Assembly (NCBI GenBank): GCA_001599595.1 | Contig: BCHH01000011.1 | Coordinates: forward strand, 455,894-519,893 | DNA from: Beverwykella pulmonaria | Lineage: Eukaryota > Ascomycota > Dothideomycetes > Pleosporales > Melanommataceae | Length of the DNA: 64,000 nt | Direction: 5' to 3' | Shown: piece after piece, positions 55,500 to 64,000 of the stretch | Position numbering within the stretch: the stretch's first letter is position 1 | Layout of the letters: every line of letters starts with the position of its first letter | The notes under the pieces: model-generated | Database searches by the model: none | Told to the model about the DNA's origin: nothing | What the model saw: the letters and a program-made list of their open reading frames with translations, nothing else | Position numbers and translations under genes: made by a program

Positions 55500-56057
55500 A
55501 ACTGCAGAGATTCTGCGTACTCTATCAATTTGCTCTGTACTGCAAGATGCCACTATCTTATCTAGCTGTGCTAGTAGAGCTCCTTAAACAACGCGTCTCT
55601 ATCTACCCTTGTGAAGTTTGGACGCCTTACTAGCTTCCTTATTTGTAGTTTCTGTATAGTTGTCACGAGAGGCTATTGGTAGCAGAGGATAAAGGTTCAA
55701 TTAAATATTGGATACTACGGATACAATCTTAGGTGCGATGAATTATTATACAAGACGTTGCGTAAGGAGCTTGACTAGAGGTCCTTTGCGGTTTAATAAA
55801 TACTTAGTCTGGTTTGTGCGTTAGGGGTCTGGTTTGTGCGCAGGCTGAGCCTGGTTGGGACTCAGTTTAGTATTTCAGGTTAGGTTGGGTTGGCTAGTTG
55901 CTGAGCTCATTGTACTGTGAGTCACAGTATGGTGCTGACGGTTGTCACTGTTGGTGTACTGTGAGTTAGAATGGGATAATGTGCGCAACGGGTATTAGTT
56001 GGTATTGTGCGCAAGTTTAGGTGTGTGAAGTACTGTGCTGCGGAGTACTGTACTTGT

Positions 56058-56165
56058 CAGGACTGTTGTTCAGGACTGTNGTTCAGGACTGTTATTNAGG
56101 ATTATTNAGGACCGTCGTTCAGGACNATTTAGGACNATTATTTAGGATNATTGTTCAGGATTGGT
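56058..56165. repeat. Degenerate tandem repeat with ambiguous bases
   Basis: Repeats of about 15-18 bp built on gactgttgttcag / aggattattnagg. N occurs at 56080, 56097, 56107, 56126, 56136 and 56149, always at equivalent unit positions, which suggests collapsed or polymorphic repeat copies in the assembly. Confidence 0.8.
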
Positions 56166-56430
56166 GTCGCGGTGGTTACCATGACAATAGTTCTATATGT
56201 TATAAGGTTGCAATACACAAAGCTGTAGTTAACGCCAACGCGCTCTTAGATCTCTGCAAAGTTAATAGCCTGCACTAGTAGATAATACACATACAATTGC
56301 ATGTAGACATACTAATAGCTGTGCCTTAAAGAGATAGGTTAATTTAGTACAGGCGGGTGATAAACTAGGGAGACGCGTGCCTGTTAAAGCCCTGCTTAAA
56401 TAAGGTCCTTGGGCGCGTTGCATGGCGACC

Positions 56431-56626
56431 TACAACACTAAAAAATGTTGTAAGTATAAGCCTGTACACGTATATTTACAACCTCACTAACCAAGAGACG
56501 GCCCTCGCGCATGTGCGGGGCGTAATATAGGAAATTCACAAAAAACGTGTAATTTGGCTTGGATTTTGGGGTGGGATTCGAACGATTGACATTTGCCAAG
56601 CTTTGCGCGAATTCTGCATACGCTAA
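56431..56626 (-). repeat. Right terminal inverted repeat
   Basis: Reverse complement of the left arm, ending in tgcatacgctaa at 56626. Confidence 0.85.
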
Positions 56627-58524
56627 AGGCGGTTCGTGCAGTAGACAGCTTTCGAAGGATCCTAGTTTTCTTCGCCCCTCAACACCATCCATAGCTATCA
56701 CCAGAATTTAATTATGTGGCATTAAAAAAAAAAAAGGTGGTGCACTGTTCCCTCTTGTCTTGACCAAAATGAAGGAATCATCGTCTGATCTTTGCAGCAA
56801 GTCATCACCGTCCACTGCACTGGGGACTCGAAGGAATGAACAACATGTCATCAGGACGTGAGTGGCTTCCCTATTCGACTACCATCATATTGTCATATCC
56901 CGTGAACAGCGGCAAAAGACAGGATTAATGATCCCTCTCAAAAGTATGGAGTTCGTGTGTCACACAACCGATGTAGGTTCTTCTCGAGGTTGCCGCTTCA
57001 TTCCAAGGTTGTCTGCGTTCGCAATGGCAAAGATAATCTGATTTCTTATCATCTGCGCATCACATGGTACGTGTTTTCTTGTTATTTCGTATATGTCGGC
57101 GGCTGAACTGGTGGATTTCGCAGCGAGCAATCGAGCCAAGCAACTGGTTGAGCCGAACTCCCATCTCGTGAGCATCAATATCCTGGAACGACATCCTAGG
57201 TGATGCTTAATTGACATTCCTTCTGTGTCGGCAAATGTAAACAGCTGTCGACCAACCACGATCGATAGGACTTTGTGGACACTGAATATCGTCCATGACA
57301 AGTGGAATCCTTCTCCGCTAGTACCAGCTGCCGTTAATCGTGGCCTACCGAGAACATTCAGCAACTAAGCATACGTTCAAGCCTATTTCTGCTTTTCTAA
57401 ATCCAAGAAAGCCGCTCGACTGTTCTTTCCCTTCTCTACATCGCCAAAACGTAATCATAACATCGTAACTGCACACTTCCATGCCAGTGTCCCAAGCTAC
57501 AGCAGTTTCTCCGCGAACCGGAAAGACAGCATGTCGACCAGCATGTCGACCAGCATCCAGCGGGCATCCTCATCCTCTGGTACAATTTTTTCTAACCGAT
57601 TTCGAGGCCTGGCAAAGTGCAGCCATTACCGATTCGCACTGCAGCCACACATCACACTTCACCCCCACAATCAGATCACGTCCCAAAGTGTTCACTCATC
57701 ACTCCAACGTGCTCTCCAGCCGATTTCCAACCCTCCCCCCTCGGTTGCCACAATCGTTGCAACAGCAATACATCCTTACGCAACTACGTGCAGTGAACGC
57801 TCGTACAATTACAACCAGGTCTTCATAGTCCCATCGACCATTAAGGAGTCTCCCCCATACCTTGCTTGTGGCTCGATTTCTGAGCTCAGAATATAGACTT
57901 TCGTCACCCCCGACCCAGAAAATTTTGATTGCGTACATCTCCATTGGAACGAAGAAATCAAGTTCTGCGCCATCTATCTTGCTTTGTCGTGGCACAGTAC
58001 TGATCCTCGGGAAACGGATGTTCACTAATCGATCTCCTCCGCGCTCGTGGCCCCTCTCACTCACAGTTTCTCTTCCCACCCCTCAATGCATGGCGACGCC
58101 GAGAAACCAAGAGGCCGCACCATGGGCTGACATATAGCCCTTGCTACGAGGGCGCTTCGGTAAAGATAGATCACACCACGCTTCTTTTTTGAAATTAGCA
58201 CGGCTTTCTAGATTGTAGACTAAAGGAAAGGCATCAATAGCTAAAGGCTACAAGGAGGTATGAAGTGTGAACAAACAGTTTGACAAGCCGATTCAGGATA
58301 GAGAGGCTTACCCTCGACATAGTAAAGGAGACAAAGGATGCAAAAATTTATATTCAAACACCAAAGATCGCTAAAGCGCGAGGATGCAACCATGATGTAC
58401 CCCAGATACCCGAGACTCCAAAGAGCATTTCCCTCTCCCACACAGGACACTTTCTAAAAGGTGTAAGAAGAATGCTTCTCCCAGGTATCAAAAACATCCC
58501 TTTCCTCTTCATCACCACGTAACT
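56627..58524. other. Long intergenic region right of the TIR element
   Basis: About 1.9 kb. A 134-codon minus-strand frame (57364-56960) and plus-strand frames at 57481-57896 have no recognised motif, and I do not call them. A poly-A run lies at 56725-56736. Confidence 0.4.
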
Positions 58525-59671
58525 TTACCGATTCCCACCACTGAAGCTATACCCGGTCCCACCACTCCCATACGGCTGCTCCATCCCCGCCGGTTTACTG
58601 TACGAGTGATCCAACTCGGTCGCCCCAGCTTCCCTCCTGTACTCCTCATATCCGCCCGGACTCAACGCATTCGCATGGTCGTCCAGCCCCGCATACGGCG
58701 CATTCGGATGACCATAGCTGTCCCTCTGGCCCGCGCCCCAGCTGAGCGGCCTTCCTGGGTGTCTCCCCTCATCCGTTTCGGTAGAGTGTAATAAGGCGTA
58801 TTCGTCTTCTTGCTGGTTGCCGCCGTGCTCGGTGTGCCGGTCGTCGTCGTCGTCGTGGGGTTCGATTTCGGTCGACCAGGTGGTGTCTTTTGTTGTTTCG
58901 CCGGATGCGTGGTGCGGGTTTACGGTTTTGGATTCGTAGGGGAGGACGCCATCTTTGCGGAATTTGGTCATGTAGTAGGCTGAGATGCCGGTGGTGATGC
59001 CGAAGAAGATACTAGAAAGAACTGTCAGCAATGATAGGAGGAGGGTAAGAGGGATGTTAGCATACAAAATGATGACGCCAAAGCCGACGGTTGCTCGACT
59101 GAGCTTGCATTTTGCCTCGTTCCCAAATTCAAAAGTCGTGCAGTTTCCGTCGTTTGAGCCAGCCCCTGCTTTTACGGCGCCGCCTCTTATTCCTTTCGCA
59201 TTCCACACTGCGATGGCGATGAAGGCGGCGAACCAGAGCACTGTGCCGTTGTGTCAGCGTTCCATTCCAATTTGTGGGGTCCCATGCGCCATTGGTGGAT
59301 GGCGCCGAGGAGCTCTCGTACCAGTATACAGGGCGTCGACGGCAAGAAACGCATATGCATTCGCAAACCGCTCAGCTCGACTCCACATAGGTACCATGAC
59401 GAGGTATATGATTCCGGGGGCGGTGAGGAAACACTGCACACACACCATTGTCAGCCTCCTGTCGCACAATCGCATTCCCCATTCTCCAATTGCGCAAACC
59501 GCTTGATAGGGCCGGACATACCAGGGCAATGTAGTACTTAGTCGCGCCGCCAATATCTCCGCCTTTGGTCAGGACAGCCAGCGTCAGACATCCTGCGATG
59601 AAAATAAGCAGGACCTGGAAGACGTGCGCCGTGATCTTGAGTTTCTGGATGTAGCTCTGCGGGATCCGCAT
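58525..59671 (-). CDS. MARVEL-domain integral membrane protein
   Basis: Four exons (59671-59522, 59433-59322, 59240-59066, 59011-58525; introns 88, 81 and 54 nt) give 307 residues. Four membrane segments are spread over the exons: VFQVLLIFIAGCLTLAVLTK, FLTAPGIIYLVMVPMW, VLWFAAFIAIAVWNAKG and VGFGVIIFIFFGITTGISAY. An extracellular loop has a Cys pair (GNCTTFEFGNEAKCKLS). This is the layout of fungal MARVEL proteins linked to membrane apposition and eisosome-like domains. The cytosolic tail is hydrophilic, with acidic and Gly/Tyr-rich stretches (EPHDDDDDRHTEHGG, PYGSGGTGYSFSGGNR). The joins keep each helix continuous. The specific role is unknown. Confidence 0.85.
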
Positions 59672-60836
59672 CGTGGGTGTCTTGTGTAAGCGTCTTTATG
59701 GCCAGGCTACCGTGTGCCGTCCCTTAGGGTGGAGGTCTCGAGGGGGTGTAAACACAGCTAGCTGCACAACAATGCTCGCGCAGGTATCTAAGTAGTCGGG
59801 GGATAATCGGTGGGTGCCCCTGCGTCGGCTGGGCGTGTGTGAAGTTGAAAAGCACCGTGGTAAGGAGCGTGGTGGTGGGAAAGAAGTGAGCGTCGGGAGG
59901 CGGAGTCTGGGAGTAAGAGAAAAGAAGAGAATCTCCATGATTGAACATCAGCCTCCCAGCTGCTTCAGCTGTTGCACCGCAACGCCTCGCCTCGCTCCGC
60001 AGCACACCTCCGCGTTGCTTGCTCGATGAGGCCAAGCGCCAAGCGCACCCGATCCACCAGACCTGACGCTTTGCAACCGCGCGGCGTGTGCGTTATTAAT
60101 AGACATACTTAGTTTTGAGAAGGGGTGTTTCAGGAACGGTTTAAGACGTGATGTGAGCGAAGCAAAACCGCCTTTTTATGCTCCTCTTGCCTCCCGGTTT
60201 TTGGAATGAAATTTGTCGTTTCTGGTCAGCCGTCCACAGACGCTGACGGTGTTGCGATATAGTGGTATGAGAGGGCTTTGCGAATGCGCCTCGCTTCCTC
60301 TTCAGCTTTCGACTAGCGTAGCGAAACACACAAGCCCCACATGCCATAGAGAGATTGGTATCGACACCAGCCACAATCCTTCACCGGTGTCGAAGACGTG
60401 AGGACCGAGTACAGCTGTTGATACCTGGTCTCTGCATACTAGAAATCAATGAGACGATAATCTGGAGTCAAGAGCTGCTCTGCCTCGCTGCTTCGAATCG
60501 TGATCCTTACAACGTGCCCACGGTGAAGAGCGCTGGTGCAGCGACTCAATTTATCACCATGACGGCAGGTGGTAAGCACTTGAGCTCGAAAAAGCATCGG
60601 CCTGTCTCACTCGCAACCATCTGCTAGACACAAAACGAGTGAGCATTGTGTGCTCTTCGAGAGAAAGGCATCGCCCACTCATCCCCAATACACTTCGTAT
60701 GAACGCCAACCAGGGGAAAATGTTAGATTGTATTTTTGGTCTCAATGGTATGAGAGGTCTTCTTCGACCATAACATGGTTTTTATGATCTCGTTCTCTCT
60801 CCTCTCCTCTTCGAAAACACTGCCCTTCTCCTTCTG
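59672..60836. other. Intergenic
   Basis: MARVEL gene promoter on the left, SDR 3' flank on the right; about 1.2 kb with no recognised gene or RNA. Confidence 0.5.
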
Positions 60837-61826
60837 CTATTTTAAAGACGGCTCCTCAACCCTAAACCCCCATTTCAACAAATCTTGCTCCTCAATATCC
60901 TCCTTCTTTCCTACCAACTCATCCACATCCCACGTTGCACTCACCAATCTCCCATTCAACCACATCCTCTTCTCCCTACACAACCACACGAGAAACGCAC
61001 CGCACAGGCCCGGGTCGTCGGTAAGATCTGTCTCTTAGTCAGAACATCAACCCTCCCTCTCCCCCCATCCCATCATATATCACGGAAAAAACTTACAGGG
61101 TCTAAAACTCTCCGGCGTTGTCGCATCTGCCATGGCCGTCAATACCGCCCCTGGATGCACCGCAACACTCAACACGCCCTCCGCCCCATACTGCTCACCC
61201 AAAAACTCAATCAACCTCGACTGCGCAAACTTACTAACGCAATATGCCGTATTCGCAATATGCCCACTAGTAATACACGCCGCTAGCGAGCCGACGACGA
61301 AAAACATGCTCGCTCCCTTACTCTGGATCAGCAGCGGAAGGAAATAATGCGCGACGAGATACGTCCCCTGCACATTAACATCGAAGACGTCCTGGAAGTC
61401 CTGAGGATCTCCTTCACAGACTTTCAGGACTACCGGGCCGGACCAGCCCGAGTTGAGCACCACGACGTCCAACTTCCCAATCTCGTTCTTGACTTGTTGA
61501 GCTAGTGCCGCAACGCTGGTAGAGGACGTGATGTCGCACTCCATACACGCTGTCCTCCCGTCCGGATTCAACTCTTTGACGCGCTGCTCGACGGCGCCGA
61601 GTTCTTTCGCGGACGAAGCGCGTGCCACGAGGATGAGGGTTGCAGCACCAGCTTGTGCATATGCGTAAGCAATTGAAGCCCCGATGCCGCGGGAGGCACC
61701 AATGATGCAGACGGTGAGCGGGGTGGGAAGTGGGTTTTGGGCGGGGTCAATGGAGGGGGCGGGTTTTTGGTGGCAGGTGGAAGTGAATTTGCTTGCGAGG
61801 GTCGTGTCTTTGATGCGGGAGGACAT
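60837..61826 (-). CDS. Short-chain dehydrogenase/reductase
   Basis: Two exons (61826-61097 and 61027-60837; 69-nt intron) give 306 residues. NAD(P)-dependent oxidoreductase. The Rossmann motif is VCIIGASRGIGASIAYAYAQ (GxxxGxG at about 43-49). Others are LDVVVLNSGWSG (NAG position is NSG), FFVVGSLAACITS (catalytic Ser) and the YxxxK motif TAYCVSKFAQSRLIEF, then VHPGAVLTAM. Exon 2 adds YLTDDPGLCGAFLVWLCREK and LKWGFRVEEPSLK, the usual C-terminal block of this fungal subgroup. Without it, the unspliced frame would stop in the intron. The substrate is unknown. The gene is intact, unlike the SDR relic at 3901-4218. Confidence 0.92.
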
Positions 61827-62942
61827 TGTGCGGTTGGGATGTGAGATGAATTCGGTGAGTGGGATTTTGTGTGCGGTTGGAAAAAGAGGCAGTAGAAGAG
61901 GGGTTTAGACGAAAATTGGCCACCCACGATAAAAAATAATGCTGTTGTATGATATGTACGATATGAGATACCAAGGATTCATATATCTTTCGAACTAGCC
62001 GTATGACTCATTATGAGTAGTTGTGTTGAGCACAACAAGCACACCAATTGTCTCGGTGGACTACGATGGGTCGCAGGATCCTTTCAGAAAGAAAGAAATA
62101 ACTAAAATGTGCTTTTACTAGCCATCACTAACCCCGAGTTGCTTCATAGCCAAAGTCCACTACACCTTCCTAATTTGACCCTAACCCTTGTTCACAGAAG
62201 GTGGCCTTGAAGCAGAATTCTCTCCAACTTCATCAACCATCGCATGAAGATTTTCAACGCTCGCCTCAAAGAATTAACCTATTTCGCTTAGAATCAATGA
62301 ATTCGACTTGCTTTAGATGTTTGTTAGCGCATGGCAATATAAGCAAACATAACCCCGGTAGAGAGGCATACTCATTCTTAGGACACAAAGGAGAATACTA
62401 AAATGGACTCAATTAGATCGCTATCTCCTTCCTAAATGTTCCATCCTAGGTAGATGACCGATCTCTATATTTCACGCTTGTTAGTGCACATCATCTATCT
62501 GTAAAAGGGCTGTACTTACATCCATCCACATTCTCATTGACAAGAGGGGGAAAACGGGAGACAACAAGACCAGAGGACAGAACTGGTGCACCATACGTAC
62601 GAGATACCACTCCTCTTTGGGCGAAACTATGTTGTTCTTGGGTGCGTCGAGAATGCATCGAGCTCCTTTTAGCCTACCTCCTAGCGATTACATCATGATT
62701 TAAGGAATAATCGGCTTTTGTCAATCTTTTTCAATAGAAATTCGTTCTTTTCGAGGTGGATCGGTGTGGGAAGAAGAAAGTACGGGCATTCTGAGCCTGG
62801 GGAATGAAGGAAAGGACAATCTTGCCGTAGATAGAGGTAATGGCATCTGAATTCTTGCTGTAATTCTGAACTGTGCCATTTCCCGGGAAACTACGTTTTA
62901 CAGCTCTGATTTGGCAGTTAAGCAGCCGTTGAATTATTCTGT
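61827..62942. other. Intergenic, AT-rich
   Basis: Promoter of the SDR gene, then about 0.9 kb with no gene seen. Confidence 0.5.
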
Positions 62943-63072
62943 GTAAGCCCAGGACACCATACCGTCACGTGGATATGCCACTGACTAGTCAGTCGGTCAT
63001 ATATATATCAGCTGTATATACATCACATCGAATACATATCTTGATACTCTTTCCTCAACACTTCTGCTTACA
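62943..63072 (+). repeat. Dispersed non-coding repeat, copy 3
   Basis: Begins tgtaagcccaggacaccata and contains the same core as the copies at 5868 and 9363 (ccgtcacgtggatatgccac), then gtcggtcatatatatatcag, a shortened CA tract, catatcttgatactctttcc and gcttaca. Confidence 0.8.
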
Positions 63073-64000
63073 TTCTGATTGTCCCAAAACTGCGAGAGCT
63101 ACCAGATAATGTGAAAGAACCGCACCTAACCCCTGGTCTTTAAGAGTTTCACACAGCTGAACGCGTCACTGTATTTTTCAAGGCAACTCGTGCTATATGC
63201 GCTCTTTCGACACGACATCTGCTGCTGTCGGCTCATGGGCATATTTTGCGCCCACTGTTGGGGAAGGTACGCCCATGGTAGCTCAAGGTTCAACCGTAGG
63301 TCGGCCGCACGCCCAGCAGACCAGAACTCCGCGAATATATGCCGAAACTGCACCGAAAAAGGCGGCAGAGTCGGATCTCAGTCTAGTCGTCCCCTGCGGT
63401 GACATACACTTGGTGTCAATGCCTGGGTCTATCTGAAGTGCTCGTAGTGTCCGCATTCCAACCCACCGCAGCACGGCCGCATGCCCACATCCACAGCTTT
63501 AGAACAGGGTCATTTGGGACCTCCCTGAGCGCTTGCAGTGCCCACTATTGACTGTGAGACGTTTGTATGAATCTATGCCTTCTATTGCAGCTTCGCGCGG
63601 CTCTCCAGCTTCCTCTCTCAACTGACTTGCGTGCCCTGTGTGTCTGCTATCTCTTCATGTTTATATTCATCGCCTACTCCTCAATTTCCAGCTCCTTCCT
63701 TCTCTAGCCTTCGCGTGACCCTCGTACGGATGTTATTAGAGTTCTGGGGGGGACATAAGTGGGTCCTATGTTCTGGCCGCCCCCGTTTAGGCAAAGGCTG
63801 GATGAAGCCATGGAGTTGCTATCTCATGTGGGCTCGAAAGAGAGGAATCAACTTCGCAGCAAGTTGCACAACTAGCCATACGTTGCAGCCATATATAACC
63901 AAAGCTGTGGAGGATGAGCTCGCCTAAGGCTTTCTTTTGATGCTAGTTTCGTCCTGATCTGAGTATCCGGAGCAGAGATATGAGGCGTTGAATGTGGCTG
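63073..64000. other. Right edge, unassigned
   Basis: No supported gene. Frames around 63190-63480 overlap on both strands without motifs. A coding-like plus-strand stretch near 63800-63870 (LDEAMELLSHVGSKERNQLR) is cut by a stop after SKLHN and may be a relic. Confidence 0.35.

Larger units (their letters stand above)
55307..56626. mobile_element. Non-autonomous element with about 195-bp terminal inverted repeats
   Basis: The first 193 bp (55307-55499, starting ttagcgtatgcagaattcgc) recur as a near-perfect inverted copy at 56626-56431. Both arms encode the same shadow peptide, because the sequence is conserved. Each arm contains cgttcgaatcccaccc, which fits a tRNA B-box (GGTTCGANTCC) apart from the first base. 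The 930-bp interior has no transposase frame. It holds short direct repeats (gtctggtttgtgcg twice; gtactgtgagt twice) and a tandem tract with unresolved N bases. Long TIRs without a gene resemble MULE-like or other foldback MITE-type elements. No clear target-site duplication is seen, so exact ends and family are unsettled. Confidence 0.8.

Noticed and set aside
56960..57364. 134-codon minus-strand frame as a gene
   Set aside because: No motif, no clear start context or intron, and overlapping frames of similar quality.
60450..60510. Possible tRNA because of gcttcgaatcgtgatcc
   Set aside because: The flanking bases do not fold into a cloverleaf and no A-box is present.

Overview
The window is nuclear DNA from a filamentous ascomycete (Pezizomycotina). 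The support is protein-level: short introns (mostly 48-90 nt, GTRWGY-type donors, CTRAC-like branch sites, a few much longer), a CENP-A-type histone, fungal-type PAF-acetylhydrolase, MARVEL, GMC and S10 carboxypeptidase genes, and a Zn2Cys6 regulator relic. The class cannot be fixed from this window; Leotiomycetes or Dothideomycetes are both plausible. There are no operons: genes are monocistronic, on both strands, with AT-richer intergenic DNA. I give 23 intact or near-intact gene models with splice sites; each spliced model was checked to be an exact multiple of three.

Region 1-9.5 kb is an eroded accessory zone. An ankyrin gene runs off the left edge. It is followed by a decayed Zn2Cys6 transcription factor, a decayed SDR and a small broken three-exon gene, which together look like the residue of a metabolic gene cluster. 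Next comes an intact GPI-type serine carboxypeptidase, flanked on both sides by copies of a dispersed non-coding repeat that also appears at 62.9 kb.

Region 10-18 kb holds a CorA-like transporter, a 12-bp minisatellite, an Ap4A phosphorylase-like enzyme, an F-box protein and a secreted GMC oxidoreductase.

Region 18-44 kb is mostly conserved housekeeping genes: CENP-A (centromere), a derlin (ERAD), an S1/P1 nuclease, two small SANT/Myb-like proteins, a membrane/F-box/Cys-rich protein, the spliceosomal cyclophilin CWC27 divergent from the MBOAT lysophospholipid acyltransferase ALE1, HSP60, cofilin with a 3-nt first exon, and the tail-anchored-protein factor GET5 divergent from the rRNA methyltransferase NOP2.

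Region 44-64 kb is sparser: an MFS sugar transporter, a PAF-acetylhydrolase-like lipase, a second F-box protein, a glutathionyl-hydroquinone reductase-like GST, a roughly 1.3-kb element with about 195-bp terminal inverted repeats and an unresolved (N-containing) core, a MARVEL-domain membrane protein, an SDR and the third copy of the dispersed repeat. The most unusual items are the long-TIR element, the dispersed repeat, the decayed gene group, the CENP-A with a repeated basic tail, and two probable GC-AG introns.
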